DNA of 64,000 nucleotides from Turnera subulata. Lineage: Eukaryota > Streptophyta > Magnoliopsida > Malpighiales > Passifloraceae. A model generated the notes under the pieces. The model was given only the letters and a program-made list of their open reading frames with translations. It searched no databases and had not been told where the DNA came from. Location: positions 1-64,000 of the forward strand of contig JAKUCV010004284.1 of the NCBI GenBank assembly GCA_028386065.3. The letters are read 5' to 3'. Position numbers and translations under genes: made by a program. Positions 10,780-22,167 of the stretch are shown piece after piece (position 1 is the first letter of the stretch; each line of letters opens with the position of its first letter).

Positions 10780-11115
10780 GGGGTGCCCATAAAATGCGAG
10801 ACGGTGCACATTCCCTCCTTATGCTTCCGGGTCGGTGCTGCTGCGGGCATGCCTTCGGTGCAAATGGGCACGCTTTTGGCGTGCCTTGGTGAGCCTGGGT
10901 GTGCCCTCGGGTGCGCTGGTTGGCGTGCCTGCGGATGTGCCGATTGGTGCGCTTGGGTACTCTCGGGTGCGCCTGTACGTGCGCCTGTACGTGCGTCCAG
11001 CCGGGCTGGTGGGTGCGCGCTGACCTGCGCATTGGCGCGCTTTGGTGCATGGTGGTGCGTGGGTTGGTGTGCCTTTCCTAGCCCGTGGGCGCGCTAATTG
11101 TCCTCCTTGTGCGCC
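10780..11115. repeat. GC-rich, imperfectly repetitive island in the Athila 3' region
   Basis: A strongly G/C-rich block sits between AT-rich neighbours. It is built on degenerate gtgcgc, ggtgcg and gtgcctg units, including a back-to-back gtgcgcctgtac / gtgcgcctgtac pair at about 10969-10992. Open frames on both strands here are cysteine/arginine-rich repeat translations. Its origin is unknown; an amplified short repeat is the simplest reading. Confidence 0.55.
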
Positions 11116-11699
11116 ACGGTGCACTAATCGGTATATCCTAACCCAAATATTTTATTTTTCAATTTTTTTGTTTTTCTGAAATATTTTTTTTAATTTTTTT
11201 GTATTTTCTATTTTTTTATTTTTTTTAATAAATTATGAAAAAGTGAAAAATCCTAGGGTGCTAGAAAAAAAAATTCTAAAAAAAATCCTAAAAATTGTCT
11301 CCTCTAATTTAGCCTAATTGTATTATGAACTTGCCATCGGAACATAAGGGTAAGTGCTAAATGTATATGAATGCATCAAAACGAGTAAAATCCAACAAAG
11401 CACTCAAGCAAATCATCACACAAATTACGCGGAAAAGTAAAAGTTTGAGTTTAAGAAAAGCTTCTCTAGTTAATTTGATGAAGAATTCGACTTGACCCTT
11501 CCTCGTATGGTTGATCTCTCCTCGAAAAATTCCTTCCTTCTTGCAATTTGCATAGACTCAAATACAAAAACAAAAATTAATAAAAATAAAAGACTTAAAA
11601 CACTAAACTACCTTAAATTGTGGGTTGCCTCCCACACACCGCTTCTTAACTGTCTTTTTAGCTGGACTGAATGGATGGGCGTTTATGGTGGAGCATGAA
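11116..11699 (-). other. Athila non-coding segment where integrase is expected
   Basis: The first part is T/A-rich (11140-11290). After it come plain bases with gggttgcctcccac at about 11622, whose reverse, gtgggaggcaaccc, is typical of the post-integrase region of Athila elements. No integrase motif is visible on either strand, so the integrase was lost between here and the RNase H end at 11905. Confidence 0.55.
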
Positions 11700-12765
11700 G
11701 CTTTTCGGTGAATCGCCTCCCATGAAAATCGCCTTGATTGTAGACTTGATCATAATTGCTCTCATCTTTCGTAATGTTTCCCATGCGATATAGATAGTCA
11801 ACAAACTTGGCAAACCAAGGAGGTTTCTTTGTAGAAATCACATTGACCATGGCGAGGTAATCGTCTGGCAGTGCGTCATTGATTGGCTTCTCCTCTTCTT
11901 ACTTCTAGTCTTTCTCCAATTGCAATCTTGACAAATGATCAGCAACTAAATTCTCTGTTCCTTTCTTGTCCTTGATCTCTAGGTCGAATTCTTGCAACAT
12001 AAGAATCCATCGAAGAAGTCGTGGTTTCGCATCTTTTTTCTGGAGCAAAGACTTCAATGCAGCATGGTCAGTGTGAACAATCACCTTGGAACCCAAAAGG
12101 TAACTCCTGAACTTGTCAATTGCAAATACAACTGCTAATAACTTCTTCTCCGTAATTGCATAATTAACTTGAGCATCATCTAGACTCTTGCTTGCATAAT
12201 AAATGGCGTGCATCTTCCCATCTCAGCGTTGTCCTAAGACTGCGCCTACAGCATAGTCGCTTGCATCACACATTATCTCGAACGGAAGTGAATAATCAGG
12301 AGGTTGAATGATGGGTGCCAAAATCAGCTCCTTCTTGAGCTTTTCGAATGCTTCCATACAGTGTTCATCAATGACAAAAGGCGCATCTTTATTCAAGAGA
12401 CTGGATAGAGGTTTGGCTATCTTTGAGAAATCCTTAATGATTCTTCTATAAAATCCGACATGTCTAAGAAAACTGCGAATTTCTTTGATTGAATTCGGTG
12501 GAGGTAAGGTCTCTATCACATCTATCTTGGCTTTGTCTACTTCAATCCCACGTTTGGAAACTTAGTGACCAAGAACAATTCCTTCTTGTACCATAAAATG
12601 GCATTTTTTCCAATTAAGCACCAAATTAGTGTCCTCTCATCTTGCTAGTACCTTTGATAGGTTAGATAAACAATCCTCAAATGTTTTTCCATAGACGGAA
12701 AAGTCATCCAAAACCTCCATAATCTTCTCTATGTAGTCAGAGAAAATCGCCATCGTGCATCTCTA
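11700..12765 (-). pseudogene. Athila pol: RT C-terminus and RNase H, then a fragment of the linker to integrase
   Basis: Read on the minus strand, an RT segment with the catalytic-loop equivalent MEVLDDFSVYG is followed by the RT connection (KEIRSFLRHVGFYRRIIKDF) and the RNase H start FEIMCDASDYAVGAVLGQR. The RNase H end ([11 protein letters not shown]...LVADHLSRL) closes at 11905. Stops interrupt it in four places or more, including TGA after GQR near 12222. From 11904 to about 11720 a linker reading LPDDYLAMVNVI and KPPWFAKFVDYL is still recognisable, then similarity ends without integrase. RT copies the RNA; RNase H removes the RNA strand. Confidence 0.88.
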
Positions 12766-13696
12766 AAAAGTGGCTGGTGCATTGCACAGCCCAAAAGGCA
12801 TCCGTCGATAAGCAAAAGTTCCATACGGACAAGTGAACGTCGTCTTCTCTTGATCATTCTGGTGAATAGGTATTTGAAAGAATCCCGAATATCCATCCAA
12901 ATAGCAACAGTAAGAATGCTTAGCTAGTCTCTCAAGCATTTGATCAATAAACGACAATGGAAAGTGATTCTTGCACGTAGCACTGTTCAGCTTCCTATAA
13001 TCAATACACATTCTCCACCCTGTAACAGTCCTCGTCGGAATCAACTCGTCATCCTTTTTCTTTACCACTGTCATTCCTCCTTTCTTCGGTACCACGTGAA
13101 CTGGGGCTACCCATTCACTGTCAGAAATCGGATAAATAATCCCTGCATCAAAAAGCTTAAGAATCTCCTTTTTCACAACTTCCTTCATATTCTCATTAAG
13201 CCTTCTTTGACTTTCAATGCCTGGTTTGCTACCTTCCTCAAGCAAAATTCGATGCATGCAGAATGTAGGACTAATTCCCTTCAAGTCCTCAATAGAATAT
13301 CCAATAGCTTTCCTATGCTTCCTAAGCACATCAAGTAGCATCTCCTCCTCTACTTTACTCAACTCAGCATTGATAATAACAGGATATGTAGAGTCGGGAC
13401 CTAAGAATGCATACCGTAGCTTAGATGGTAATGGTTTCAGCTCTACCTTTGGTGCGCTCCGAACATCATCTTTCTTTTCTTCTCTAATCAACTCATTGCT
13501 CTTGTCTTCAGTCGCTTCCAATGGTGGTGTGGATTGCAAAATTTCTGCACTTTTGGCAATCTCCAAATCATCTTCTTCAGCAGTGCCACTCGACACCAAG
13601 CAATTCAAGAGTGGATCATCACTACTTGCTACTTTGCTAACATCCTTCACGCCATCATCAATAAAATTAACTCGAAAAACTGTCTTCTTTAAGTGG
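12766..13696 (-). pseudogene. Athila pol: reverse transcriptase N-terminal half
   Basis: A long open frame on the minus strand carries the acidic linker and then the RT core: GWRMCIDYRKLNSATCKNHF, the DGYSGFFQIPIH block with the first catalytic aspartate, and YRRMPFGLCNAPATF. It ends at a TAG (about 12764-12766) where family members continue with Q, consistent with a CAG-to-TAG change. The next RT block follows in the same frame. The plus-strand frames at 12940-13798 are its antisense shadows. Confidence 0.9.
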
Positions 13697-14288
13697 TCAT
13701 TCATTTGCATGGAAGACATTAAACTCGATTTTTTCATTCCCAATCCTCAAAGTAAGCTTTCCATCACGAACATCAACTTGAGCTCCAACAGTAGCTAAGA
13801 ACGACCTCCCAAGAATAATTGGCATTTGAAAATCAATCTCCATGTCGAGCACCACCACCTGGTACAATGAACTTCCCAACCTTGATTTGAATATCCTCCA
13901 ATATCCCCACTGGATATTTGACAGATCGATCCGCATGCTGAAGAGAGATAGTAGTCGGCTTCATATCTCCAATATCTAGCTTCTCAGCAATTCGCTTTGG
14001 AATAAGACTAACATTAGCTCCCAAATCACATAGAGCTCGCTCAATGCACATAGAACCAATATTGCAAGGAATAGAGAAACTTCCAGGGTCCTTCAGTTTC
14101 AGCGGCAGCTTATTCTGTAGGATTGCACTACACTCCTCCGTCAAAACCACTGTCTCATAATCTTCTAGCTTCCTTTTCCTGGAAAGAATTTCCTTGAGAA
14201 ATTTAGCATAAGCAGGCATTTGAGAAATTACTTCAGTAAATGGAACATTAATATGCAATTTCTTAAAATGTTTAAGAAATCTCCCCAA
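13697..14288 (-). pseudogene. Athila protease region
   Basis: The frame starts MGRFLKHFKKLHINVPF and runs through the conserved KYAKFLKEI-like and LTEECSAILQNKLPLKLKDPG blocks to the aspartic-protease site ALCDLGANVSLIP. It continues with MKPTTISLQHADRS. A one-base shift near 13836-13936 moves the end (LDMEIDFQMPIILGRSFLATVGAQ...) into an overlapping frame. The protease would cut the Gag-Pol precursor. Confidence 0.88.
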
Positions 14289-15272
14289 TTGTTCGTCTTT
14301 TGTGTCCTGCTGAAGTCGCTGAGGGAATGGAACCCGTGGTTTATAAGCTTTGTCTTCAGGCCATTTATCCTTCGGTGGCTCTCTTTTCTGCTTCGCTAGC
14401 TTCCACTTGGAAATCCACTTCTCTTGCTCTTGCTTCTTTTCCTCTGCTCCCTTTTCATGTAACTGCTGCTCTGCTTCCGGTTGCTCATCTTCTTCTTCTT
14501 ACTTAATGATGGTGTCGGCTTCATCTTCTTTAGGTGGATAGGGATCATCTAATTGCTTTCTACTTCTAAGTGCTACAGCCTTGACTTGCTCTCTCGGATT
14601 AACTATGGGCTGTCCCGGTAGGTTTCCTGGTGTCCTCATAATCGCCTCTGCTTACTCCGCAAGTTGCGTCTCAAGCATCTTCGAGTGAGTCTCCATATTC
14701 ACCATATGTTTATTGAATACTTGCATCATCTCCGTTTGCATACATTGAGTCTCCATTATGGCTTTCATCATAGATGTAAGATCCATGTCTTGATTCTTCG
14801 AAATTTGCATGCTTGAACTCTTCTGCCCATAATCATTCCTTGGAAAGTTGCCTTCCTGGTTCTGGTTGGTCTCCCTCCATGAGAAATTAGGATGATTCCT
14901 CCATTCCGGATTGTATGTGTTGGTGTAGGGTCCTCATTGTTGTTGGCGTTGATGAATGTAATTCATCTGCTCAATCGTCAACTCGTCTCCGGTTGGACAA
15001 TTCATAGAATTTTGTCCAGCACCTGCACATTTATCACATATTAAACTCGGCATAACAGCAGCAACATATGATTTTATCTGCTGACTCAAAGAGTCTAGCT
15101 TCGAATTAAGCATTGTCACTGTCTCCACTTCTAGAATTCTAGCTACTCGCTTGTTCTTTGATTGTGAAGAGCTCTGGTAACTGTTACTCGCCATCGTCTC
15201 CAATTTTTGACACGCCACATCTGGTGCTTGCGCCATGAACGCCCCTCCTGAAGCTGCGTCCGAACTCATACG
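14289..15272 (-). pseudogene. Athila gag, C-terminal part with a zinc-knuckle-like motif
   Basis: This continues the gag read from 18646, after removal of the family A solo LTR. Visible are a cysteine cluster (CDKCAGAGQNSMNCP, about 15025-15050), the family signature NTYNPEWRNHPNFSW near 14900, a methionine-rich helical stretch, and an acidic, Q/E/K-rich tail leading into the protease. At least three stops break it (near 14935, 14650 and 14500). Gag forms the virus-like particle and binds the element RNA. Confidence 0.85.
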
Positions 15273-15519
15273 TAAAGTGTAACGCCCCGGATTTTCATGA
15301 ATTGATTTTCTCGGAATTTTCGAAATTTTTATTCCAATTTTGCCCTTGAGGAATTTCCGAATTTTTGGACAAGGAAATAAACTATTTTACCAAGGTTATG
15401 AGGGAATTAAGTTGATGGTATGATGGGTTCGGCTTTCGTTGGAGTCTAATCGGGTTTCGGGGTTGAGAATTAAATTTTGAAGCAGTTGCCCTGAAACTAC
15501 GTCGTTTTGGGACTGTTTA

Positions 15520-15522
<3 letters not shown>

Positions 15523-15557
<35 letters not shown>
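15523..15557. repeat. (AT)n microsatellite in the family A LTR
   Basis: About 17 AT units follow the ACGTCGTTTT promoter motif by some 15 bases. The position is compatible with an expanded TATA region. Confidence 0.9.
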
Positions 15558-15558
<1 letters not shown>

Positions 15559-15932
15559 CCGCGTTGACCGGGTGGGGGTTGACCGCGCCTAAGCGGACGA
15601 CGGGTCGTCCACTAGGGCGGCCAAGCCCTAACCCGAGTCCTCCTTTTTCTTCCCCTTTTCTCCTTCTTTTTCCTTCTCTTTTCTTTTGAAGCCGCCGCAC
15701 CCCATCTTCTTCATCTTCCTCTCTCTCTTTCTTCTTCCTCTTCTTCCCCCTCTCGTTTTCTTCCTTCTCTCCCTCTCTCCCTCATCTCCCGTCTTTCTCC
15801 TCTCTCCCGTTTTCCCTCTCTCCCTTCGTCTCCCTGGTCGCCTTCACGCCGAGCGTCTCCTTGCTTCGGGTCGCCGCCGCCGGGTCGAGGAGGAAGAAGG
15901 CGTCACGAGGTGGTTCCGGCTCGGTGTGCGAC

Positions 15933-15972
15933 NNNNNNNNNNNNNNNNNNNNNNNNNNNNNNNNNNNNNNNN
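15933..15972. other. Assembly gap (40 N)
   Basis: Forty undetermined bases lie within a GC-rich part of the family A solo LTR. Open frames spanning them are not meaningful. Confidence 1.
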
Positions 15973-17914
15973 GGTGGTGTTTCCGTGTGGGCGTGTCCGT
16001 GTGGGCGTGGCTGCGGGTGTGTGTGTGTTCCGGCAGTGTGGTGGCAAGAGTGTGTGAGTGTTTTGGAGCTCGGGTGAGTGTGTGTTTTTCTCCGGGCAGT
16101 GTCTGATTCCGGTAAGGTTCCGATCCTCTTTTCGGTTTCGAATTTCTCTTTGGAATATGGATTTGTTGAGATGTTTAGTTCGGTATTTGTTTGTTGTTCT
16201 GGATGTGACAGTGTTGTGGGGGTTGTGTTGGACAGTTTGGATGTTTCCGGCGAGTTCACCGGAATCCGGCGAAGGCTCGGGAATTTTCCGGCGAAGGCTC
16301 AGGAATTTTTCCGGCGAAGACTCGGGTGTTATTTCCGGCACTTAACGGTATACTTTAATGTGTAATTTGCATACATTAATGGCATGTACTTATATTCGGA
16401 ATTGGGTTTTGTATTTAATTGTGTTTAGTGGAAACCGAGACGGGTAGAACCTTAGGCCGGTAAATACCGACACGGGTAGAACCTTAACCCGGGAATCTTT
16501 GGACATCGCATTAACCTTGGACTTAAGTAACGGGCTTTGAGCCCAATCATATGATTGGTTAATTAAGGACTTAAGGAAGTGGGCTTTAGGCCCGGAAATT
16601 GTAATTGGGCTTAGATTGGACTTTAGGCCGGGAATTCATGAACGACATAAAGAGTGGGCCATAGGCCCGGGAATTACTTTTGGACTTAGTTGGGCTTAAG
16701 CCCGGTGAACCTTAGGTCCCGTTACTCGGAGTTTGGTGAAGAGAACGTTAAGTCGGGTTTAGACCCGGGAATTACATAGTCGACTAACTTGGGACGGGTT
16801 TTACTCAGTTGAGCTTTACATCGGCATTCATGCATAGTTTTGTTTATTTCTTTGAAAACTATTTTGTAATGTGTATAAGTGCCGGTATTCAGGCACGGGT
16901 GTTACCTCGGGAGCTGGTGGATCGGTTTTGGGAAAAGCTCCACAGGACAATCGTCGTTGAGGTGACTTTATATGTCTTTTTATGTTTGTTTGCATGAGCT
17001 CGTTGGATTGGTTTGTTTGAGTTGCATGCTTGTTTGGTAACATGCTGTAATCTGTATTGTGTGCCTAAGTGTACTTTTTGCTTATGAGCTGGATGTCTGG
17101 AATGTTATGGTTTATAATATGTGATGTGATTCTGGGTGTTTGGTGTGATGTGTTGAGGGTCGGAGACCCGGTTATCTGATTGAGATGTCTTTATCACACT
17201 ACCCTGTTAGATCACAGCTGATGGCACACATAATCTAATGATCTGTGAATAAAGATAATGTACAGTAGGGGCCCTGAATAATAAATCATAATAAGAAATC
17301 TTAACATACAACAGATGAAGAATAATGAACAGTTGCTTGATTGTGTTGGCATGTTAGTACTGATTGTTGTATGTTTGCATGCTAGTCTGTTGCTCTTCTT
17401 TCCTTTCGGACTTGATCTGCACACTCTCATAATTAGATATATATTGCTCACTGAGTAGGCGACTCACATAATCGCCAACGTTGTTTTTCAGACTTTAGAT
17501 AGCGTGCAGTCACTTTCTTCTTTTCCCGGAGTACGGACGTGGACATCCCAGCAGGTAGCCGTGCTTGTTCTCCCGGTTGGATCCATAGTGTCGGCATGCA
17601 TACTGTTTTGCTTCTCATATTTCTATTCCATTTATTTCTTCCGCTGCATTGGATTTTTATTGAGATGTCTATTGATTTTGGATTACATTATCGGCGGGTT
17701 GCCGGGTTTATGTTTTGGTGATGTTTCGGCAGGATGCCGGGTTGATTTGTGGCTTGTTAAGCCGGATTATTATGTTCTTCTTGACATCTCGTTTTATTGA
17801 GGATTTTGGATATTGTTTATATTGGTTTTCGTGTCCTGGGTTTCAGGGGTATTTTGGGAATTTCCTTTGTTTAAGTATTTTATTGTTCAATTAGGACACG
17901 GGTGTTTCATAAAG

Positions 17915-18646
17915 GCTCAAATAAACCATTAAAGAAAGATTGAACTACAAGCCATTCGGGTAATCCATGTTGTGGGCATCTTTGAATAAGAGCCTTATAA
18001 CGTTCCCATGCTTCACAGAAACTTTCTACATTGAATTGAGTGAATGATGTAACCTTGCTCCGGATACGTGCTGCTTTATCAGGTGGATAATATTTTGCAA
18101 GAAAAGCCTTTGAAAGCTCCTCCCACGTCTTGTATGTTCCAACTGCTCCTGGTTTCAACCACTTCTTAGCCTTGCCTTTCAAAGAAAACGGGAATAAACG
18201 AAGTCGAATAGCATCATCAGTCGCCCCATTGATCTTGATCAAATCACAATTCTCCGTAAACGTATGTAGATGTTGATTTGGGTCCTTATTATCCAAGCCT
18301 CCAAATTGTTCCTGTTGCACCATTCGAGTGCTGTCTTCAGTTCGAAATTGTTGGCATTGATCACTGGCCTTGCAATGCTCGACTGCACAATATCCAAACT
18401 CGGTGTTGCGTAGTCATGCAATGTCTTGTTTCCTTCTTCTACCATGATGATTGTCTCAAAATTATCTGCTACAACTTTTGCCTCCACTTCTATTTCAATG
18501 TCTTGAAGAAACTCCACAGGCTCCACGACTTGCTTCGGCTTTCGCTTCTTCTTGTTGCGCAACTGCTTGTGTAAGGTTCTCTCGATCTCCGGATTGATTT
18601 TAGGAATTGGGCTCGATGAAGCACCACGTCTCGTCTTGGGCATCAA
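17915..18646 (-). pseudogene. Athila gag, N-terminal part
   Basis: The minus-strand frame begins at ATG 18646 (MMPKTRRGASSSPIPKINPE). It shifts once near 18300 and continues with MVQQEQFGGLDNKDPNQHL, DAIRLRLFPFSLKGKAKKWL and FLAKYYPPDKAARIRSKV, the capsid signature of Athila gag. It is cut at 17914 by the family A solo LTR and resumes at 15272. The start is supported by its position about 130 bases after the primer-binding site. Confidence 0.9.
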
Positions 18647-18779
18647 CCAAAATCGACAACACTAAAAAAAAGAAAACAAAAATCGATTAAACAAAATAAA
18701 AAAAATAAAAAGAAACTAATGCGAAAAATAAAACCTAAAGTAATCTAGTTGCAATCTCAATAATATTAAAACCGTTTGT

Positions 18780-18797
18780 TCCCCGGCAACGGCGCCA
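18780..18797 (-). other. Primer-binding site of the Athila element (tRNA-Asp)
   Basis: The plus strand reads tccccggcaacggcgcca, which equals the 3' end of plant tRNA-Asp including CCA. On the element's strand this is TGGCGCCGTTGCCGGGGA, eight bases inside the 5' LTR. tRNA-Asp priming is usual for Athila elements. No tRNA body is present, so this is not a tRNA gene. Confidence 0.93.
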
Positions 18798-18805
18798 AAA
18801 AAGCT

Positions 18806-20644
18806 TGCTAGGGTTATTTTCACGCATGACTTTTCAAATTTATAATTCTTGATCAATTCACAACACGACACACAAATAATCATGAGTAAACGCAACAATT
18901 GTTAACTGCAAGCGCATAGTGTACTATGTAGTGTAGTAGTCTAATCAAGGTCGATCCACGGAACATGGGAAATAAGCACTATCTAAATCACAACTTACGA
19001 TTATCTAGGCAAATCAATTAAAAGATGGTGTGGGTGATGTTTTCGACTAGGCTAAAAGAAAGGAAATAAAAATCGCAAACTTAATCTAAAACAAAGTTCT
19101 ATCAATATCTAAAGCAATCTAGGAAATCGGGGTTCACACAATTACTTTCTAGGTTTATTATTTATGTAATCGATTTCTATGTTGATGTGTGACTGTGGGA
19201 AATTGTTTCTAATGTCTTAATCCTCAGGTCTTGCATGTTGAATCGAATATTCAGCAAAGATTAATACCTAGCTCTCGCATAGCCTAGCATCAATACTAAA
19301 TTCATTAAGCACAAAACAATCAATCAAGCCCTAAGAAACTATCAGCTCTCGCATATTTTAGCATCAATCAATCTATGTTCTTCTAGGTATCATCATATAA
19401 ATAACGCAGCTCTCGCATGTTGCATTCAATAAGAATCAATCCAAATTAGAAATAAATTTGGCACGCCTGGATTGAAGAATCAACACAATCAATTGAATAA
19501 ACATCAATCCATAGATAATAAAACCATAGAAGTAATTGGCTACATCCATAATCCAAGAATAGAGAATTAGTTCCTCATAACAAAATAGCAAATCATCAAA
19601 ATCTCTCAAGAATTCATCAAGTAAACAATTTAAAAGAAAAAAAATGAAAAGAGGAAGAAGTAGTGAATTCTGCTGGCCGGTTTGGCTGTATGATGATAGC
19701 GTCGACTCATGCTCTCCTGGTGTTGATTTCTACTGCAATTGAACTAGTGATTCTATGACTTTGGACCATCAAATCTTGCTGGAAAAACGTTGAACTATTG
19801 TGGAGAGTAACCATTGAAATTGGATGAGAAATTCGGCACCACCTAGAGGATCCAAAAGAGTGAAAACCCTAACCCTACTAGTGTGTGTGACCTAGTAACT
19901 AACCAATTCGGCGAGCTTCTCCGTCTAACTTCTGCCTCCTGAATATGTCAACCTAGGGGGTCCTTTTATACTGGCTTTAGTTGCTGGAAGTCGGTGGGCT
20001 CTCTTTCTCTGAATGGAAATTGAATTCTTGACTTGCACGCCAAGTTGGACTTTTGCTTGTTTTCTGACCCGAAACTTGCATGCTACTTTACTCCTAAAAG
20101 AAGTCCAAACTGGGCATTAGGCTCTTCTATAAAGTTCAATATAATTCTCTTATCTTTCTTTTCAGAGAAACAAATCTTCAATTGAACTTCTGTAGCTCAA
20201 GATATTGCCAAAATACTGGGCCTGGGTCGGCACAAAAAAAATTTGCATCCTGGGCTGGATTAAAGTAATTACTTCTCCTTGTAGACATGTCCAAAAATAA
20301 TGAAATTTAATCCATAGAACGATCTGGAAGTCTAATTTTGTCTCCAATTAGTCTCACTTAATTTCAATACCTAGAACTCTCGAAATCTTCAAAATAGTCA
20401 GCTGTGCTCGTTGCAGAAAGTTTCCTAAATTGGGCCTAGTTTCCAACTTGGCTAAAAAGCTTCCATTCTTCAATAAAAGCGATAAAGTCCTGATAAAAAC
20501 ACTAAATCAGCAAAATTGAAGTACTAATTGACACAATACATGAAAACACACAATAATATAAAGATTATACACATAATTGACCAAGAATACATAGTAAAAG
20601 CCATTCAAAACCATCATAAAAACACTAACATTTAGATGTTATCA
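18806..20644 (-). repeat. Athila 5' LTR
   Basis: This is the partner of 6339-8157 with the same right end (gatgttatca) and the duplicated tgaaa directly after it. The left edge is uncertain by a few bases because it differs from the partner's first bases. A minus-strand TATAAAAGG at 19962-19970 is the likely promoter. Four cagctctcgcat-like units lie at about 19226-19425. Confidence 0.9.
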
Positions 20645-20649
20645 TGAAA

Positions 20650-21074
20650 CCACCCCAACTTCCATCTTAAGGATTTATAAGCCTAAACAGGCTCAGCCTG
20701 TTTTGTCTTATTTACTGTACACAGTAGAACAGGGGCATTTCAACCTCTTGGGCTCTCCACATCACGTGCCAGATCATTAAACACACATACACACCCATTC
20801 CACATGTCACCCATGCGGCACCAACAATCTGAAAAAGGGGAGGCACACTTAAACAAAATTTGCACGGCAAATGATTACACCAACTAACACACCCCACCCA
20901 AACCGACGACCCTCTTCATCTTCCCACCTCTTCGCCTATTTCTGAAACGAAACCCCACCGCCTATTTAAACACAACCACACCAGAGCGTACACTTCATCA
21001 CCAACCTCTCGCAAGCCTCCCCTGAACCCTAAAAAACAACCCTCTAAACCTAAAACATTCCTTCTTTCGACATC
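20650..21074 (+). promoter_or_regulatory. G0 leader with a TATA-like box ahead of its third ORF
   Basis: Host element G0 resumes directly after the Athila duplication. A TATTTAAA box at 20963-20970 is followed by an A/C-rich leader and the ATG at 21075, about 105 bases later. No other structure is evident. An internal promoter for the third ORF is inferred from this layout and from the similar TATA-leader-ORF arrangement at 10534-10384. Confidence 0.45.
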
Positions 21075-21297
21075 ATGGCCGGCAAGGAAAGCACAAACCC
21101 CAACTCGCCACCACCAGCCTGCTCCTCCAGTAACAAAAACCCTTCCCGCCACACTTACTTCCTTCACCGACCACTCTTTGGATTCATCCACCGCAACCTT
21201 CTATACAACCCACAACCAATCATCCACCCCGAAGACCCCCCCATCCAATTTCTCATATCACAATTCGCCCTCCTCTATCCAACATCTACCGCCACAC
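21075..21297 (+). pseudogene. Third ORF of G0, part 1 (N-terminus)
   Basis: The frame opens at ATG 21075 in a good context (tcatcatggccggc) and encodes a Ser/Pro-rich start (MAGKESTNPNSPPPACSSS), then RHTYFLHRPLFGFIHRNLLY. After 74 codons it is cut by the Sirevirus at 21298. The duplication cacac lies on both sides, and the frame resumes exactly after the second copy at 24659. The gene sits downstream of an Athila-like pol, where envelope-like ORFs occur. No transmembrane segment is visible in this part. Confidence 0.7.
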
Positions 21298-21622
21298 TGT
21301 TAGAACCTATGTCTTCATGGTTCATTCATTACAAGGTTTTGATAAATGACAAACCAAGATCATAACAATGATGAAGCAAAAAAAATCAAGCAAACAAGTA
21401 CTCAACCAAAGTGATCAAGAATTCAAGTGAAGATATGATCAAGGAGCAAAGGATCAAAGTGAATGATCACAAGAATTGAAGAGCCAAGAAAGAAGAGTTA
21501 GATCCATAAATTGTACAAGGTATAACACTCAACTCTTCTAGGACATTTGCTCAAAATAAGATGAATTTTGCTCATGCACAACATAACATATTTCCAAGCA
21601 TAAAAATGTTTTTCGAGCTCTG

Positions 21623-22141
21623 AACATCGATGTTGTAGATTTAAACATCGATGTTCCTGCCTTTGCACAATTCTTCAAAACAGGCAGAAGGCTCAGAACA
21701 TCGATGTTGGCATCCCAAACATCGATGTTCTAGTGACCGTTGCTTTTAAAATTAGTCATAACATCGATGTTCCCATTTGTAACATTGATGTTCCATAATG
21801 GTCAGTTTCAATTTGATTTTGCCGAGCCAAAATAACATCGATGTTTTGATTTAAACATCGATGTTCCTACCTTTGAACAATTTTTCAAAAACGGCAGTAG
21901 GCAAATAACATCGATGTTGGCATCCCAAACATCGATGTTTTTGTTTTCAACCATTTTTCCAGATGTTGGCAGAAGGCAAATAACATCGATGTTGGCTTCC
22001 CAAACATCGATGTTCTCATGAACATTGCATTTGAAAACACTTTTGCATATACACAACATCGATGTTCTATTCCATAACATCGATGTTCTTCAAATGCTCA
22101 GCTTCATTCATTTTTCACAGAAGCAAAATAACATCGATGTT
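21623..22141. repeat. Array of AACATCGATGTT palindromes in the 5' LTR
   Basis: Fourteen perfect copies and one variant (aacattgatgtt) of this 12-bp palindrome lie in 519 bp. Many come as pairs around a short spacer such as ggcatccc or ggcttccc. The two LTRs share the order and spacers, so the array predates the insertion. Confidence 0.92.
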
Positions 22142-22167
22142 GGAATGAAGAAGCAGACCTCAGTCTC

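Larger units (their letters stand above)
15278..17909 (+). repeat. Family A solo LTR inserted in Athila gag
   Basis: It starts TGTAACGCCCC and ends ACGGGTGTTTCA (2632 bp), flanked by the exact 5-bp duplication taaag (15273-15277, 17910-17914). Inside, in order: the ACGTCGTTTT motif (15499), an AT dinucleotide run (15523-15557), a long pyrimidine-rich leader (15640-15830), a GC-rich block with a 40-base gap, a tandem TCCGGCGAAGGCTCGGGAA repeat (16265-16337), and a series of inverted ggcttaagcc-like units (16500-16780). It has no coding domain, primer site or second LTR, so it is a solo LTR left by recombination. Confidence 0.93.
6339..20644 (-). mobile_element. Complete but defective Athila-type Gypsy retrotransposon, 14.3 kb
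   Basis: Two related LTRs, 6339-8157 and about 18806-20644, flank an internal region. Both right-hand ends read gatgttatca (TGATAACATC when reversed). The 5-bp duplication tgaaa flanks both outer ends (6334-6338, 20645-20649). The order on the minus strand is 5' LTR, tRNA-Asp primer site, gag, protease, RT, RNase H, a 3' non-coding region with a small ORF, and 3' LTR. The integrase domain is absent and the reading frame has several nonsense changes, so it could move only with help. A family A solo LTR (15278-17909) is inserted in gag. Confidence 0.93.

Noticed and set aside
10727..11124. Arginine/cysteine-rich ORFs on both strands of the GC-rich island
   Set aside because: Overlapping frames on both strands are expected from GC-rich repeats without stops; no coding signature.
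13217..13798. Plus-strand open frame of 193 codons
   Set aside because: It is the antisense of the Athila RT/linker coding sequence, has serine-rich composition and matches no known pattern.
15278..17909. Family A as a DNA transposon with TGTAACGCCC-type inverted ends
   Set aside because: The 5-bp duplication, TG...CA ends, promoter-like interior and lack of transposase fit a solo LTR better; the end similarity (TGTAACGCCC / GGGTGTTTCA) is short.
18780..18797. Match to the 3' end of tRNA-Asp
   Set aside because: No tRNA body is attached, and the position next to the LTR makes it the primer-binding site.
21808..22080. Repeat protein with NIDVWEANIDV units (also 23547-23819)
   Set aside because: It is only the translation of the AACATCGATGTT array; the frame has no start context or homology beyond the repeats.
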